Assembly: GCF_018323885.1 (NCBI RefSeq)
Contig: NZ_AP024585.1
Location: forward strand, 4,340,001 to 4,404,000
DNA length: 64,000 nt
Direction: 5' to 3'
Source of the DNA: Citrobacter amalonaticus
GTDB lineage: Bacteria; Pseudomonadota; Gammaproteobacteria; Enterobacterales; Enterobacteriaceae
Shown here: piece by piece, positions 39,247 through 57,978 of the stretch
Position numbering within the stretch: position 1 is the stretch's first letter
Layout: the number at the start of each line of letters is the position of its first letter
Notes under the pieces: model-generated
Database searches by the model: none
Told to the model about the DNA's origin: nothing
What the model saw: only the letters and a program-made list of their open reading frames with translations
Translations under genes and position numbers: made by a program

Positions 39247-42200
39247 TTACTCGTCTTCCAGTTCGATGTTGATACCCAGCGAACGAATCTCTTTCAACAG
39301 TACGTTGAAGGATTCCGGCATGCCCGGTTCCATCTGATGGTTGCCATCTACGATGTTCTTATACATCTTAGTACGGCCGTTCACGTCATCAGACTTAACG
39401 GTGAGCATTTCCTGCAGGGTGTATGCCGCGCCGTATGCTTCCAGCGCCCACACTTCCATCTCCCCGAAGCGCTGACCACCGAACTGCGCCTTACCACCCA
39501 GCGGCTGCTGAGTAACCAGGCTGTAGGAACCGGTGGAACGAGCGTGCATCTTATCGTCGACCAGGTGGTTCAGTTTCAGCATGTACATGTAACCTACGGT
39601 TACCGGACGCTCGAACTGCTCACCCGTACGGCCGTCGAACAGCGTGATCTGACCGGAAGTCGGCAGGTCACCCAGTTTCAGCAGCTCTTTAATTTCCGCT
39701 TCTTTCGCACCGTCGAACACCGGCGTTGCGATTGGCATACCTTTGCGCAGGTTTTCAGCCAGACGCAGAACTTCTTCATCGCTGAAGGTATTCAGGTCAA
39801 CTTTCTGACGAACGTCAGCACCCAGATCGTACGCACGCTGGATGAACTCGCGCAGTTTCGCGACTTCCTGCTGCTGTTTCAGCATGGCGTTGATCTTATC
39901 GCCGATACCTTTCGCAGCCATACCCAGGTGGGTTTCCAGAATCTGACCGATGTTCATACGAGACGGTACGCCCAGCGGGTTCAGTACGATATCTACCGGC
40001 GTACCGTTAGCATCGTGCGGCATATCTTCGATCGGGTTGATCTTAGAAATGACACCCTTGTTACCGTGACGACCTGCCATCTTGTCACCAGGCTGGATAC
40101 GGCGTTTAACGGCCAGATAGACCTTAACAATCTTCAGCACGCCCGGTGCCAGATCGTCGCCTTGGGTGATTTTGCGGCGTTTCGCTTCGAGTTTTTTCTC
40201 GAACTCGTGTTTCAGTTCGTCGTACTGCTCAGCCAGTTGTTCCAGCTGATTTTGTTTCTCTTCATCGGTCAGGCCGAGTTCCAGCCAGCGATCGCGAGGC
40301 AGTTTGTCGAGCTTCTCAGCTTCAACACCACCGGCAACCAGCACAGCATAGATACGGCTGAACAGGCCAGCTTCGAGGATCTGCAGTTCTTCAGACAGGT
40401 CTTTCTTCGCCTGCTTCAGCTGCATCTCTTCGATTTCCAGCGCACGTTTGTCTTTTTCTACGCCATCGCGAGTAAAGACCTGAACGTCGATAACCGTACC
40501 GGAAACACCGTTTGGTACGCGCAGAGAAGAGTCTTTAACGTCAGACGCTTTCTCACCGAAGATCGCACGCAGCAGTTTTTCTTCTGGCGTCAGCTGGGTT
40601 TCACCTTTCGGCGTTACCTTACCCACCAGAATGTCGCCGCCGGTCACTTCCGCACCGATGTAAACGATACCGGATTCATCCAGTTTGGAGAGCGCAGCTT
40701 CACCCACGTTCGGGATGTCAGCGGTGATCTCTTCCGGCCCCAGCTTGGTGTCACGGGACACGCACGCCAGTTCCTGAATGTGGATGGTGGTGAAACGGTC
40801 TTCCTGGACAACACGCTCGGAAACGAGGATGGAGTCTTCGAAGTTGTAACCGTTCCACGGCATGAACGCGACGCGCATGTTCTGACCGAGCGCCAGTTCA
40901 CCGAGGTCGGTGGACGGACCGTCTGCCAGTACATCACCACGTTCAACCGGCTCGCCCAGAGAGACACACGGCATCTGGTTGATACAGGTGTTCTGGTTAG
41001 AACGGGTGTATTTGGTCAGGTTGTAGATGTCGATACCCGCTTCGCCCGGGTACATCTCGTCTTCGTTAACTTTGATAACGATACGGGAAGCATCCACGTA
41101 CTGAACGGTACCGCCACGTTTAGCCACCGCAGTAACACCGGAGTCAACGGCAACAGCACGTTCCATACCGGTACCTACCAGCGGCTTATCAGCGCGCAGA
41201 GTCGGAACCGCCTGACGTTGCATGTTCGCACCCATCAATGCACGGTTGGCGTCATCGTGTTCCAGGAACGGGATCAGGGACGCACCGACGGAAACCACCT
41301 GCTGAGTGGAAACGTCCATGTAGTCAACCTGGTCACGGCTGAACAGGCTGGATTCACCTTTGCTACGGCAGGTCACCAGATCTTCTACGAAGTGGCCATC
41401 GTCATCCAGGTTGGAGTTCGCCTGAGCGATAACGAAGTTACCTTCTTCAATAGCAGACAGGTAATGAATCTCATCTGTCACAACGCCATCAACCACGCGA
41501 CGATACGGCGTCTCGAGGAAGCCATATTCGTTAGTCTGTGCGTACACGGACAGGGAGTTGATCAGACCGATGTTCGGACCTTCAGGCGTTTCGATTGGAC
41601 ATACGCGACCATAGTGCGTCGGGTGTACGTCTCGAACTTCAAAGCCAGCGCGCTCACGCGTCAGACCGCCTGGGCCGAGTGCAGAGATACGGCGTTTGTG
41701 CGTAATCTCAGACAGCGGGTTGTTCTGGTCCATAAACTGAGACAGCTGGCTGGAACCGAAGAACTCTTTCACTGCTGCAGAAATCGGTTTGGCGTTGATC
41801 ATGTCCTGAGGCATCAGGGTATCCAGATCGCCCAGAGACAGACGCTCTTTCACCGCACGCTCAACACGTACCAGGCCAACGCGGAATTGGTTTTCCGCCA
41901 TTTCGCCTACGGAACGGATACGACGGTTGCCGAGGTGGTCGATATCATCGACTTCGCCTTTACCGTTACGGATATCGATGAGCTTCTTCATCACTTCGAT
42001 GATATCGTCTTTGCTCAGGATACCGGAACCTTCGATTTCGTCGCGCAGCAGAGAACGGTTGAACTTCATACGACCGACCGCAGACAGGTCATAACGGTCT
42101 TCAGAGAAGAACAGGTTCTCAAACAGGCTTTCAGCCGCTTCACGTGTCGGCGGCTCACCCGGGCGCATCATGCGGTAGATTTCTACCAGCGCGCTCAGAC

Positions 42201-43275
42201 GATCGTTAGTTGGGTCGACGCGTACGGTTTCAGAAATGTACGGGCCGTGATCCAGATCGTTGGTGAACAGGGTTTCGATACGTTTGTGGCCAGACTGGCT
42301 CAGCTTAGCCAGCAGATCCAGGCTCAGCTCCATGTTCGCTGGGCAGATCAGCTCGCCAGTGGATTCGTCAACGTAATCTTTCGCAGCCACTTTGCCCGCA
42401 ATGTACTCAACCGGAACTTCGATATGTTTGATATCGTCTTTTTCCAGTTGGCGGATGTGACGCGCAGTGATGCGGCGGCCTTTTTCAACGTAGATTTTAC
42501 CGTTCGCTTCGATATCGAAGGAGGCGGTTTCACCACGCAGACGTTCAGGCACCAGCTCCATCTGCAGCTTGTTGTCGCGAATCTCGAAAATCACTTTTTC
42601 GAAGAACAGATCCAGGATCTGCTCAGTGGTGTAGTTCAGCGCACGCAGAATAATGGTCGCAGGCAGTTTACGGCGACGGTCGATACGTACGAACAGGTTG
42701 TCCTTCGGATCGAATTCGAAGTCCAGCCAGGAACCACGGTAAGGAATGATGCGCGCGTTATACAGCACTTTACCCGAAGAGTGGGTTTTACCTTTGTCGG
42801 AGTCAAAGAAGACGCCCGGACTACGGTGCAGCTGAGAAACGATAACACGCTCAGTACCGTTGATAACAAAGGTACCGTTGTCGGTCATGAGCGGAATTTC
42901 GCCCATGTAGACTTCTTGTTCTTTAATGTCTTTAACGGTGCCTTCCGGCGCTTCGCGCTCGTAGATCACCAGACGCAGTTTTACGCGCAGCGGTGCGGAA
43001 TAGGTCACGCCACGGATCTGACATTCCTGAACGTCAAACACCGGTTCGCCAAGACGGTAGCTGACGTATTGCAGCTCGGAATTACCGCTATAGCTCTGAA
43101 TCGGGAATACGGAACGGAAGGCGGCTTCCAGACCATACTGCCCCTCAGGATCTTGCTCGATAAACTTCTGAAACGAGTCAAGCTGGATAGAAAGGAGATA
43201 AGGCACATCCAGAACTTGTGGACGTTTACCAAAATCCTTACGAATACGTTTTTTCTCGGTATAGGAGTAAACCAT
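39247..43275 (-). CDS. rpoB: RNA polymerase subunit beta
   Basis: RpoB forms with beta' the RNA polymerase active-site cleft. I chose the ATG at 43275 (GAGGAA upstream), which gives 1342 residues and the known N-terminus [19 protein letters not shown]; the frame is open 33 bases further. The rifampicin region reads [20 protein letters not shown] then [10 protein letters not shown], the susceptible wild-type sequence with no common resistance substitution. FIS-, sigma- and flap-contacting segments look complete. It is transcribed with rplJL through a partial attenuator. Confidence 0.99.
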   Translation of the reverse strand: MVYSYTEKKRIRKDFGKRPQVLDVPYLLSIQLDSFQKFIEQDPEGQYGLEAAFRSVFPIQSYSGNSELQYVSYRLGEPVFDVQECQIRGVTYSAPLRVKLRLVIYEREAPEGTVKDIKEQEVYMGEIPLMTDNGTFVINGTERVIVSQLHRSPGVFFDSDKGKTHSSGKVLYNARIIPYRGSWLDFEFDPKDNLFVRIDRRRKLPATIILRALNYTTEQILDLFFEKVIFEIRDNKLQMELVPERLRGETASFDIEANGKIYVEKGRRITARHIRQLEKDDIKHIEVPVEYIAGKVAAKDYVDESTGELICPANMELSLDLLAKLSQSGHKRIETLFTNDLDHGPYISETVRVDPTNDRLSALVEIYRMMRPGEPPTREAAESLFENLFFSEDRYDLSAVGRMKFNRSLLRDEIEGSGILSKDDIIEVMKKLIDIRNGKGEVDDIDHLGNRRIRSVGEMAENQFRVGLVRVERAVKERLSLGDLDTLMPQDMINAKPISAAVKEFFGSSQLSQFMDQNNPLSEITHKRRISALGPGGLTRERAGFEVRDVHPTHYGRVCPIETPEGPNIGLINSLSVYAQTNEYGFLETPYRRVVDGVVTDEIHYLSAIEEGNFVIAQANSNLDDDGHFVEDLVTCRSKGESSLFSRDQVDYMDVSTQQVVSVGASLIPFLEHDDANRALMGANMQRQAVPTLRADKPLVGTGMERAVAVDSGVTAVAKRGGTVQYVDASRIVIKVNEDEMYPGEAGIDIYNLTKYTRSNQNTCINQMPCVSLGEPVERGDVLADGPSTDLGELALGQNMRVAFMPWNGYNFEDSILVSERVVQEDRFTTIHIQELACVSRDTKLGPEEITADIPNVGEAALSKLDESGIVYIGAEVTGGDILVGKVTPKGETQLTPEEKLLRAIFGEKASDVKDSSLRVPNGVSGTVIDVQVFTRDGVEKDKRALEIEEMQLKQAKKDLSEELQILEAGLFSRIYAVLVAGGVEAEKLDKLPRDRWLELGLTDEEKQNQLEQLAEQYDELKHEFEKKLEAKRRKITQGDDLAPGVLKIVKVYLAVKRRIQPGDKMAGRHGNKGVISKINPIEDMPHDANGTPVDIVLNPLGVPSRMNIGQILETHLGMAAKGIGDKINAMLKQQQEVAKLREFIQRAYDLGADVRQKVDLNTFSDEEVLRLAENLRKGMPIATPVFDGAKEAEIKELLKLGDLPTSGQITLFDGRTGEQFERPVTVGYMYMLKLNHLVDDKMHARSTGSYSLVTQQPLGGKAQFGGQRFGEMEVWALEAYGAAYTLQEMLTVKSDDVNGRTKMYKNIVDGNHQMEPGMPESFNVLLKEIRSLGINIELEDE

Positions 43276-43407
43276 AGGGTTCCTCAGCTCGCTGACAAGT
43301 CGACCCATCTGTCCATTGAGCGGACAGTTTGTGCAACACTATTTTGTTGACCGGAAAATCGAATACTTTCCGCAATGCCTGTTGCTATCACGCTTAAACC
43401 ATTTCAT

Positions 43408-43439
43408 TGCGATTTACACAGAACGGACGCTCTGTCGCA
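43408..43439 (-). other. RNase III processing stem between rplL and rpoB
   Basis: Outer arms TGCGA / TCGCA and inner arms ACAGA / TCTGT form a stem in the minus-strand transcript at the position of the known E. coli rplL-rpoB RNase III cleavage site. Confidence 0.7.
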
Positions 43440-43524
43440 GTATATTAAGTCGTCGATAGAAACAAGCATTGAAAGGCACAGCAGTAGTCAAACAGTGTGA
43501 AACGCTACTGGCGCCTTACAGCGC

Positions 43525-43555
43525 AAAAAGGCTGGTGACCAAAAAGTCACCAGCC
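43525..43555 (-). terminator. rplL-rpoB attenuator
   Basis: 10-bp perfect stem ggctggtgac / gtcaccagcc with a loop of six, followed on the minus strand by TTTTTGCG. In E. coli the equivalent partial terminator lets about a fifth of transcripts through, giving more L7/L12 than RNA polymerase. Confidence 0.9.
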
Positions 43556-43594
43556 ATCAGCCTAATTTCTCAGGCTGCAACCGGAAGGGTTGGC

Positions 43595-43960
<366 letters not shown>

Positions 43961-44026
43961 TTAAATTGTTCCTGAATATCAGAATAAGTTTATACGTAAG
44001 CAGATGCTTTAAAAAGATAACTGCGA

Positions 44027-44524
44027 TTAAGCAGCTTCTTTCGCATCGCGTACAGCAGCCAGAGTACGAACCAGTTTGCCAGCCGAAGCTTCTTTCATGG
44101 TTGCCATCAGGCGTGCAATTGCTTCTTCGTAGGTCGGCAGAGTTGCCAGGCGGTCGATCTGAGACGCCGGGATCAGCTCACCTTCAAAGGCAGCGGCTTT
44201 GACCTCAAATTTTGCATTCGCTTTCGCGAACTCTTTGAACAGACGAGCAGCAGCGCCCGGGTGTTCCATAGAGTATGCAATCAGGGTCGGACCAACAAAC
44301 GTGTCTTTCAGGCACTCGAACGGAGAACCTTCAACAGCACGACGCAGCAGGGTGTTACGAACAACACGCATGTAAACGCCAGCTTCACGACCTGCTTTAC
44401 GCAGTTCAGTCATTTTATCTACAGTCACGCCACGGGAATCCGCAACTACTGCAGACAGCGCGCCTTTGGCTACTTCGCTGACTTCAGCAACAATCGCTTG
44501 TTTGTCTTGAAGATTTAAAGCCAT
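44027..44524 (-). CDS. rplJ: 50S ribosomal protein L10
   Basis: L10 anchors L7/L12 dimers to 23S rRNA; the L10-L12 complex represses its own translation. The start at 44524 (AGGAGC eight bases upstream) gives 165 residues and the [16 protein letters not shown]-terminus of the family. An in-frame ATG 33 bases upstream would add eleven unrelated residues and is rejected. The C-terminal helix ([22 protein letters not shown]) is the L12-binding region. Confidence 0.98.
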   Translation of the reverse strand: MALNLQDKQAIVAEVSEVAKGALSAVVADSRGVTVDKMTELRKAGREAGVYMRVVRNTLLRRAVEGSPFECLKDTFVGPTLIAYSMEHPGAAARLFKEFAKANAKFEVKAAAFEGELIPASQIDRLATLPTYEEAIARLMATMKEASAGKLVRTLAAVRDAKEAA

Positions 44525-44823
44525 TAGCTTTGCTCCTGGATGTTTGCCGGAACTCATGTTCCGGAACTCACTTCACTCTTTCCAACGAAAAGAGCGTCTT
44601 AATACGGTGAGCAGAAACAAGCCAGAGTATCCAAAAATAATCTTAGCGTTCTGTCACCGTCTACGCAGGGGATTAAGTTTCTTACGAAACACCTGCGGTC
44701 TTCGACGGAGGCCTGGATAGGCCAGGCTCCAACGAACAAATCTGTTCTATGCTTCGTCTTTCGAACCGCAATTCAAATGACTTGCAGAGTGTCTGTCTCT
44801 TTCAACAGAAACGTGGGGGTAGA
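44525..44823 (-). ncRNA. ribosomal protein L10 leader (autoregulatory)
   Basis: The 300-nt untranslated leader between the rplJ promoter and the rplJ ATG contains the purine-rich stem segments (for example CCTCCGTCGAAGACCGCAGG) known from the E. coli L10-L12 binding leader. Binding blocks rplJ translation. Confidence 0.75.
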
Positions 44824-44852
44824 ATTGTAGACAAATCCACCGCCCACGTAAA
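44824..44852 (-). promoter_or_regulatory. promoter of rplJL-rpoBC
   Basis: -35 TTTACG (44847-44852), 17-bp spacer, -10 TACAAT (44824-44829) on the minus strand, just past the rplA stop. Confidence 0.75.
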
Positions 44853-44859
44853 GCTAATC

Positions 44860-46094
<1,235 letters not shown>

Positions 46095-46123
46095 ATTGTA
46101 TTCCAATCTCACGCCTTGTGCAA
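46095..46123 (-). promoter_or_regulatory. promoter of rplKA
   Basis: -35 TTGCAC (46118-46123), 17-bp spacer, -10 TACAAT (46095-46100) on the minus strand, 31 bases past the nusG stop. Confidence 0.85.
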
Positions 46124-46153
46124 CGATTAAATCGCCGCTTTTTTGATCGTTAC

Positions 46154-46699
46154 TTAGGCTTTTTCAACCTGTGCAAAGTCCAGCTCTACCGGGGTCGCAC
46201 GACCGAAGATAGAAACGGATACTTTCAGGCGGGACTTCTCATAGTCCACTTCTTCAACGACGCCATTAAAGTCAGCAAACGGACCATCGTTGACACGCAC
46301 CATCTCACCCGGTTCAAACAACGTTTTCGGCCGCGGCTTATCACCCACCTGCTGCAGGCGATTCATAATCGCATCAACTTCTTTGTCGCTGATCGGCGCC
46401 GGACGGTCAGATGTACCGCCGATAAAGCCCATCACACGCGGTACGCTACGCACCAGGTGCCAGCTCGCGTCATTCATGACCATCTGGACCAGCACATAAC
46501 CCGGGAAGAATTTACGCTCGCTCTTACGGCGCTGACCACCACGGATTTCGACCACTTCTTCGGTCGGCACCATGACTTCGCCAAACAACTCTTCCATATT
46601 GTGTAATTTGATATGCTCACGCAGCGATGTTGCTACGCGGCCTTCAAAACCGGAAAACGCCTGAACGACGTACCAGCGCTTTTTAGGAGCTTCAGACAT
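46154..46699 (-). CDS. nusG: transcription antitermination/termination factor NusG
   Basis: NusG binds the RNA polymerase clamp, suppresses pausing and couples polymerase to Rho or to ribosomal protein S10. The 181-residue product has the NGN domain (about 5-115, [19 protein letters not shown]) and a C-terminal KOW domain ([20 protein letters not shown]). It follows secE by one base, the invariant secE-nusG pair. Confidence 0.99.
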   Translation of the reverse strand: MSEAPKKRWYVVQAFSGFEGRVATSLREHIKLHNMEELFGEVMVPTEEVVEIRGGQRRKSERKFFPGYVLVQMVMNDASWHLVRSVPRVMGFIGGTSDRPAPISDKEVDAIMNRLQQVGDKPRPKTLFEPGEMVRVNDGPFADFNGVVEEVDYEKSRLKVSVSIFGRATPVELDFAQVEKA

Positions 46700-46700
46700 C

Positions 46701-47084
46701 TCAGAACCTCAGGCCAGTGATAAAGGAAACCAGGCGAACCAGAATACCATCCAGTCCCCACAGGATCAGTGACATTACTGCGGTAACCGCAGCCACAATC
46801 AACGTGGTGTGCAATGTTTCCTGGCGAGTCGGCCAAATGACCTTACGTACTTCAGTACGCGCTTCGCGGGCAAAAGCAACGGTAGCTTTACCTTTTGTCG
46901 TCAACAGCGCGACACCACCCGCTGCAGCAATCAGAATTACTACGGCCAGCGCACGCAGCGGCAGCATCATGTCACGATAAAGATAGTTGCCAACAATTGC
47001 CACAAGCAGCAATGCCACAACCACGATCCACTTTATCGCTTCCAGGCCACGCCCGCTCCCTTGAGCTTCGGTATTCGCACTCAT
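46701..47084 (-). CDS. secE: preprotein translocase subunit SecE
   Basis: SecE clamps the SecY channel of the Sec translocon. The 127-residue enterobacterial form has three membrane segments (about 16-36, 42-62 and 93-113) and the conserved amphipathic [16 protein letters not shown] before the last helix. It is the first gene of secE-nusG; its promoter should lie in the 240-base gap after tufB. Confidence 0.98.
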   Translation of the reverse strand: MSANTEAQGSGRGLEAIKWIVVVALLLVAIVGNYLYRDMMLPLRALAVVILIAAAGGVALLTTKGKATVAFAREARTEVRKVIWPTRQETLHTTLIVAAVTAVMSLILWGLDGILVRLVSFITGLRF

Positions 47085-47268
47085 AAACCAACCTGTCAGA
47101 AGTATTCTACAAATAATTTCACCCCGCGAATGCGAGGCTAACCAGTCAACCTTGTGCCGAAATGCATTGGGGGCATTCCGGGCTCAACGCCCTCTTCAGA
47201 GCCTGTCTCAGCAATGATTATGACAAATAAAATCACTGATGAGCCAGGTTCTGGTTCGAAAGCGTGCA
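47085..47268 (-). other. secE upstream region
   Basis: No gene. A CATAAT -10-like element (minus strand, about 47217) may belong to the secE promoter, and a G/C-rich stem (gggcattccgggctcaacgccc) follows; I could not settle the -35. Confidence 0.4.
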
Positions 47269-47294
47269 AAAAGGGCATCAAATGATGCCCTTTT
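47269..47294 (-). terminator. terminator of the tRNA-tufB operon
   Basis: 12-bp perfect stem aaaagggcatca / tgatgccctttt with a 2-base centre, ending in T residues on the minus strand, 30 bases after the tufB stop. Confidence 0.92.
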
Positions 47295-47324
47295 AATGCG
47301 CATTGCGTCAAATGTTATCAGCGA

Positions 47325-48545
<1,221 letters not shown>

Positions 48546-48626
48546 TCACCACATCAACCAGGCGATATGCCTGAACTGTTGAATCATTGAGTCGTTACAG
48601 AGAAAACACGGGGAGGAGAAGTGAAG

Positions 48627-48702
48627 TGGTGCTGATACCCAGAGTCGAACTGGGGACCTCACCCTTACCAAGGGTGCGCTCTACCAACTGAGCCATATCA
48701 GC
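48627..48702 (-). tRNA. thrT: tRNA-Thr (GGU)
   Basis: 76 nt, GCTGATATGGCTCAGTTGGT start, anticodon GGT, encoded CCA. Last tRNA of the operon, 117 bases before tufB. Confidence 0.98.
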
Positions 48703-48707
48703 ACGTC

Positions 48708-48782
<75 letters not shown>

Positions 48783-48896
48783 ATCCTGAAACTCGGCTAC
48801 CCAGTTCTTTCTGTAACAAAAAAAGAGACAAGTCTCTTTTCTCATTCGAGCCGATTATTTTCGTAACCAGCTCAGACAGCAATTGCTGCCAGAAAG

Positions 48897-48981
<85 letters not shown>

Positions 48982-48989
48982 GGACTTGA

Positions 48990-49065
<76 letters not shown>

Positions 49066-49079
49066 ATCAAGTAGCGCGC

Positions 49080-49108
49080 ATTCTATGGAGACCTGCGTGC
49101 TCATGCAA
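49080..49108 (-). promoter_or_regulatory. promoter of the thrU-tufB operon
   Basis: -35 TTGCAT (49103-49108), 17-bp spacer, -10 TAGAAT (49080-49085), followed by a GCGCGC discriminator of the stringent type. The A/T-rich stretch upstream corresponds to the FIS-activating region known in E. coli. Confidence 0.88.
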
Positions 49109-49466
49109 CTAAAAAATTGCATAAAATGTTCTATCGCTCACATTTTGCACTATACGACCAAAAAATGGCGTATTTTCAGTCAGCTTAGCATAAAATTTCG
49201 ACATTATCTGGCAGTTCATTTCCTCCCACCTGCATCGGGTGGTACTTCAACGCACCAAATCATCGCCTGTACATCTGGAATATCCGTCACATTGCGTTTC
49301 AGGGAATGACGTTCAGAAGAGATTTTTTCTTATTATTCCCCCCCATCTGGTGTTACCCTCCTGCCCATTGTCCAAATTAACTGAAATGCGACGTGCCATT
49401 GCATGCCGGGGATGACGCGCTTTTTATCACTGCCCTGATGGTGTAATGACAGCCAGAAACATGCTT
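49109..49466. other. intergenic region between the thrU promoter and coaA
   Basis: No gene or RNA recognised. It contains the upstream activating region of the thrU operon (to about 49170) and, presumably, the coaA promoter; I found no confident -35/-10 pair for coaA. Confidence 0.4.
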
Positions 49467-50417
49467 ATGAGTATAAAAGAGCAAACGTTAATGACGCCTT
49501 ACCTACAGTTTGACCGCAACCAGTGGGCTGCGCTTCGTGATTCCGTGCCGATGACCCTCACTGAAGAAGAGATCGCACGGTTAAAAGGGATTAATGAAGA
49601 TTTATCGCTGGAAGAAGTTGCAGAGATCTATTTGCCCTTGTCGCGTTTGCTTAACTTCTATATCAGCTCGAACCTGCGTCGTCAGGCTGTTCTCGAACAG
49701 TTTCTGGGCACGAACGGTGAGCGTATCCCTTATATCATCAGTATTGCTGGCAGCGTAGCGGTGGGGAAAAGTACCACTGCGCGTGTATTACAGGCGTTAC
49801 TGAGCCGTTGGCCAGAACATCGTCGCGTTGAACTGATCACCACGGATGGTTTTCTTCATCCAAACCAGGTATTAAAAGACCGTGGGTTAATGAAGAAGAA
49901 AGGTTTTCCGGAATCGTATGACATGCATCGTCTGGTCAAGTTTGTCTCCGATCTCAAATCCGGCGTGCCAAACGTAACCGCTCCGGTTTATTCGCATCTG
50001 ATTTATGATGTGATCCCTGATGGGGATAAAACCGTGGCCCAACCCGATATATTAATTCTCGAAGGACTCAATGTTCTGCAGAGCGGGATGGACTATCCAC
50101 ACGACCCTCATCATGTATTTGTTTCGGACTTCGTCGACTTCTCTATTTATGTTGATGCACCGGAAGAGTTACTGCAGACATGGTATATCAATCGTTTTCT
50201 TAAATTCCGCGAGGGGGCGTTTACCGACCCTGACTCTTATTTCCATAACTACGCGAAACTGACGAAAGAGGAGGCGATCAATACGGCCACCTCATTATGG
50301 AAAGAAATTAACTGGCTGAATTTAAAACAAAATATTCTACCCACGCGTGAGCGCGCGAGTCTGATTATGACCAAGAGCGCCAATCATGCCGTCGAGCAGG
50401 TTCGCCTGCGAAAATAA
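49467..50417 (+). CDS. coaA: pantothenate kinase (type I)
   Basis: CoaA phosphorylates pantothenate, the rate-controlling step of coenzyme A synthesis, and is inhibited by CoA. With the start at 49467 the product is 316 residues, equal to E. coli, with Walker A GSVAVGKS (95-102), the TTDGFLHPN loop, and [12 protein letters not shown]. An in-frame ATG at 49446 would add seven residues; neither start has a strong Shine-Dalgarno, consistent with the low expression known for coaA. It is convergent with birA across a shared terminator. Confidence 0.95.
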   Translation: MSIKEQTLMTPYLQFDRNQWAALRDSVPMTLTEEEIARLKGINEDLSLEEVAEIYLPLSRLLNFYISSNLRRQAVLEQFLGTNGERIPYIISIAGSVAVGKSTTARVLQALLSRWPEHRRVELITTDGFLHPNQVLKDRGLMKKKGFPESYDMHRLVKFVSDLKSGVPNVTAPVYSHLIYDVIPDGDKTVAQPDILILEGLNVLQSGMDYPHDPHHVFVSDFVDFSIYVDAPEELLQTWYINRFLKFREGAFTDPDSYFHNYAKLTKEEAINTATSLWKEINWLNLKQNILPTRERASLIMTKSANHAVEQVRLRK

Positions 50418-50450
50418 TTAAAAAGGGAGCTTTCGCTCCCTTTTTAATTA
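50415..50450. terminator. bidirectional terminator between coaA and birA
   Basis: A 16-bp perfect palindrome of arms taattaaaaagggagc and gctccctttttaatta with loop tttc. A/T tracts on both sides let it stop transcription from either strand. Its ends include the last bases of both coding regions. Confidence 0.9.
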
Positions 50451-51410
50451 TTCAGCGCTTCTCAGGGAGATTTCTCCCCCAACCCACGGTTTTATAATAC
50501 CATCCTGTTCCAGAAGTAATGCGCCCTGCGCATCGATACCTCGTGAAATACCGTATATTTCTTTGTCACCGATAATCAGTTTAACCTGGCGATTGATAAA
50601 GTTATCCAGCTTTTCCCAACGGGAAAGATAAGGAGCCAGTCCTTCTTGCTCAAATAACTCCAGCGCGGTACGTAATTCACGAATGAGCCTTGCCGCCAGC
50701 GTATTGCGATCGAGCGTAATCCCAGCTTCCTGCAACGTAATCCATCCCTGATTCACCACGCCTTCTTCCACACGGCGCATTGCCATGTTAATGCCGGCGC
50801 CGATGACGATCTGCGCAGCATCGCCCGTCTTACCCGTTAACTCAACCAGGATCCCCGCCAGTTTGCGATCCAACAGGTAGAGATCGTTAGGCCACTTCAC
50901 CCGTACCTTGTCCGCACCCAGATCGCGTAGAACTTCAGCCATTACGATACCGATCACCAGACTTAAGCCGATCGCGGCGGCCGGCCCCTGCTCCAGACGC
51001 CAGTACATTGAAAGATAAAGGTTTGCGCCAAAGGGGGAAAACCACTTACGTCCACGACGTCCACGACCTGCCTGTTGGTATTCCGCCACGCAGGCATCGC
51101 CAGACTGCAATAGATCGATGCGGTCCAGCAGGTACTGATTGGTGGAATCAATAACCGGCAGCACAGCCACCGTGCCGCGATCCAACTGACTGTGGATGCG
51201 GTCAGAATCCAGCAACTGAATCGGCTCCGGTAAACTGTATCCTTTGCCTGGCACGGTAAAGACATCAACTCCCCAGTCACGTAGAGTCTGGATATGTTTA
51301 TTGATGGCCGCCCGGCTCATCCCCAACTGTTCACCCAGTTGCTCACCGGAATGAAACTCGCCATCGGCCAGTAAGGAGATAAGCATCAGAGGAACGGTAT
51401 TATCCTTCAT
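50448..51410 (-). CDS. birA: biotin ligase / biotin operon repressor BirA
   Basis: BirA makes biotinyl-AMP, attaches biotin to the acetyl-CoA carboxylase subunit AccB, and as a dimer represses the bio operon. The 320-residue product (E. coli 321) has an N-terminal winged helix ([21 protein letters not shown]), the biotin-binding loop [12 protein letters not shown], the KWPNDL segment, and the SH3-like C-terminal domain. It overlaps murB by four bases (ATGA). Confidence 0.98.
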   Translation of the reverse strand: MKDNTVPLMLISLLADGEFHSGEQLGEQLGMSRAAINKHIQTLRDWGVDVFTVPGKGYSLPEPIQLLDSDRIHSQLDRGTVAVLPVIDSTNQYLLDRIDLLQSGDACVAEYQQAGRGRRGRKWFSPFGANLYLSMYWRLEQGPAAAIGLSLVIGIVMAEVLRDLGADKVRVKWPNDLYLLDRKLAGILVELTGKTGDAAQIVIGAGINMAMRRVEEGVVNQGWITLQEAGITLDRNTLAARLIRELRTALELFEQEGLAPYLSRWEKLDNFINRQVKLIIGDKEIYGISRGIDAQGALLLEQDGIIKPWVGGEISLRSAE

Positions 51411-52435
51411 GCAATGATCTCCACAGCATTGACTTCGCCACTCTGCCCGATGAAGCGTACTTCAGGCTCCAGCCAGACGTTAAATTTCTCACCGACTTTC
51501 GCACGCACCAGGTGCGCGAGATTGACCACATCTTCGCTTGTCGCGTTAGCCGCGTTAATAAGTACAAGCGCCTGTTGACGATGTACGGCTGCCCCTCCGA
51601 TACCCACGCCTTTCAACTCACATTGGTCAATGAGCCAGCCAGCCGCCAGTTTTACTGAACCATCAGGTTGAGGGTAATGAGGGGCATTCGGAAACTGAGA
51701 CAGCAGTGCCTCAACCACATCCTTTGCCACGACGGGGTTTTTAAAAAAGCTGCCCGCATTACCGTTCACTTTTGGATCGGGCAGTTTTGTTATACGCATA
51801 TGGCAAACCGAATCAAACACCTGCTGGGGCGTTACCGTGGCCGGATCCAGACGCGTCAGGTCGCCATAGGTCAACACTGGTTGCCATTGCTTAGTCAAAC
51901 GTAACCCCACCGCAACGATCGCGTAGCGATCCTGGTATTCATGTTTAAAGATACTGTCACGATAGCCAAAGCGACATTCCGCCGCACTCACGCGCCGCGA
52001 TTTTCCTGTCGCCAGCTCAACACAGTCAACATAATCACACACTCGCTTGAGCTCCACGCCGTAAGCACCAATATTCTGGATCGGTGAAGACCCTACGCAG
52101 CCGGGGATCAGCGCCAGGTTTTCCAGCCCCGGCATGCCAAGACGTAGTGTATGCTGAACCAGATGATGCCAGTTTTCACCCGCACCGACATGCAATAACC
52201 ACGCGTCTGGTTGCTCTGTTACTTCAATGCCTTTGATACGATTGACGATCACTGTCCCGCGGAAGGCGTCAAGGAACAGGACGTTACTCCCTTCACCCAG
52301 TATCAGTACCGGCTGATGCAACGCATTGGCAGATTGCCAGGCGCTAAGTAGTTGTTGTTCATTTTCGGCGCAAACAATCTCATTGGCATTTTGATCGATG
52401 CCAAAAGTATTCCAGGATTTAAGGGAGTGATTCAT
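51407..52435 (-). CDS. murB: UDP-N-acetylenolpyruvoylglucosamine reductase
   Basis: MurB reduces the enolpyruvyl group to give UDP-N-acetylmuramic acid, the second committed step of peptidoglycan synthesis. The 342-residue FAD enzyme (type I, E. coli 342) has the FAD site [28 protein letters not shown] and the catalytic serine in NAGSFFKNP. It is cotranscribed with birA, which begins inside its stop codon. Confidence 0.98.
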   Translation of the reverse strand: MNHSLKSWNTFGIDQNANEIVCAENEQQLLSAWQSANALHQPVLILGEGSNVLFLDAFRGTVIVNRIKGIEVTEQPDAWLLHVGAGENWHHLVQHTLRLGMPGLENLALIPGCVGSSPIQNIGAYGVELKRVCDYVDCVELATGKSRRVSAAECRFGYRDSIFKHEYQDRYAIVAVGLRLTKQWQPVLTYGDLTRLDPATVTPQQVFDSVCHMRITKLPDPKVNGNAGSFFKNPVVAKDVVEALLSQFPNAPHYPQPDGSVKLAAGWLIDQCELKGVGIGGAAVHRQQALVLINAANATSEDVVNLAHLVRAKVGEKFNVWLEPEVRFIGQSGEVNAVEIIA

Positions 52436-52547
52436 AGAGGCTTTCCTGATGCAAAATCGCGGTTAGTTTACCGCATATGCCGCAGTATGGCTTGTATTAT
52501 GGCGGGATGACGTTATTCGATAAAATGATCCGACCGATGACGGATGC

Positions 52548-52577
52548 AAAAAAGCCCATCCGTCAGGATGGGCTCTT
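52548..52577 (-). terminator. terminator of the second rRNA operon
   Basis: Stem agcccatcc-gtca-ggatgggct, followed on the minus strand by TTTTTTGC. It shares its stem with the terminator of the first operon and lies 11 bases past 5S. The 112 bases between murB and this terminator hold nothing else I recognise. Confidence 0.92.
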
Positions 52578-52587
52578 CACTTGTTTG

Positions 52588-52707
52588 ATGCCTGGCAGTT
52601 CCCTACTCTCGCATGGGGAGACCCCACACTACCATCGGCGCTACGGCGTTTCACTTCTGAGTTCGGCATGGGGTCAGGTGGGACCACCGCGCTACAGCCG
52701 CCAGGCA
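52588..52707 (-). rRNA. rrf: 5S ribosomal RNA (second operon, rrnB position)
   Basis: 120 nt, apparently identical to the copy at 9586-9705. Confidence 0.98.
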
Positions 52708-52802
52708 AATTCTGTTTATTAACCCGCCTTTCGCCGGTTAATCTAATCTGTAATCAGGCTGAAAATTTTCTCTCTATTCCGCCAAAACAGCTTCGGCGTT
52801 GT

Positions 52803-55709
<2,907 letters not shown>

Positions 55710-55890
55710 TCACAACCCGAAGATGTTTCTTTCGATTCATCATCGTGTTGCGAAAATTTGAGAGACTCGAACACACCATTAACAGTGTGTCGTTTCAATT
55801 TTCAGCTTGATCCAGATTTTTAAAGAGCAAAACTTCGCAGCGCACCCTTTCAGGTACACTCTGAAGTTTTCTTGATTACGTTCTACAGTA

Positions 55891-55966
55891 TGGTGGAGCT
55901 ATGCGGGATCGAACCGCAGACCTCCTGCGTGCAAAGCAGGCGCTCTCCCAGCTGAGCTATAGCCCC
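55891..55966 (-). tRNA. tRNA-Ala (UGC) in the 16S-23S spacer
   Basis: 76 nt, GGGGCTATAGCTCAGCTGGG start, anticodon TGC, encoded CCA. The E. coli operon at this map position (rrnB) carries tRNA-Glu instead. Confidence 0.98.
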
Positions 55967-55996
55967 ATACAATGTAGTCAGAACCTCTGTACCGAT

Positions 55997-56080
55997 AATT
56001 TTTCCTGAGACAAGGCGTGGAATGGCGAAGCATACTTAAAGTATGCGAGTCGTTTCACAACGCAGTATTCAGGGAAAATT
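55997..56080. repeat. 84-bp imperfect palindrome between the two spacer tRNAs
   Basis: The terminal arms aatttttcctga (55997-56008) and tcagggaaaatt (56069-56080) pair along 12 positions with one G-U. The centre gcatactt-a-aagtatgc (56030-56046) is a perfect 8-bp stem. The element directly abuts the 3' CCA of tRNA-Ile and makes the tRNA-Ile/tRNA-Ala gap 114 bases, compared with about 42 in E. coli. Confidence 0.75.
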
Positions 56081-56157
<77 letters not shown>

Positions 56158-56226
56158 GTAGAGGTTTTACTGCTCGTTTTTCATCAGACAATCTGTGTGG
56201 GCACTACAAAGGCAGGTTCTTTAAGG

Positions 56227-57768
<1,542 letters not shown>

Positions 57769-57913
57769 AAGTTTGATGCTCTTAGAATTAAACGTCGTAA
57801 TGAATTACGTGTTCACTCTTTGAGACTTGGTATTCATTTTTCGTCTTGCGACGTTAAGAATCCATGTCACTCTGAGTGCCCACACAGATTGTCTGATAAA
57901 TTGTTAAAGAGCA
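57769..57913 (-). promoter_or_regulatory. rRNA leader of the second operon
   Basis: Sequence-identical to the leader of the first operon, including boxA TGCTCTTTAAC (57903-57913) and the RNase III stem half that pairs with 56183-56204. Identity between the two operons stops just past boxA. Confidence 0.85.
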
Positions 57914-57950
57914 GTGCCGCTTCGCTTTTTCTCAGCGGCGCGGGGTGTGC

Positions 57951-57978
57951 ATAATACGCTTTCCCGCTTCAGAGTCAA
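57951..57978 (-). promoter_or_regulatory. rRNA promoter P2 (second operon)
   Basis: -35 TTGACT (57973-57978), 16-bp spacer, -10 TATTAT (57951-57956). Confidence 0.85.

Noticed and set aside
41650..41860. Possible rifampicin-resistance substitutions in rpoB
   Set aside because: The cluster I sequence reads as the susceptible wild type.
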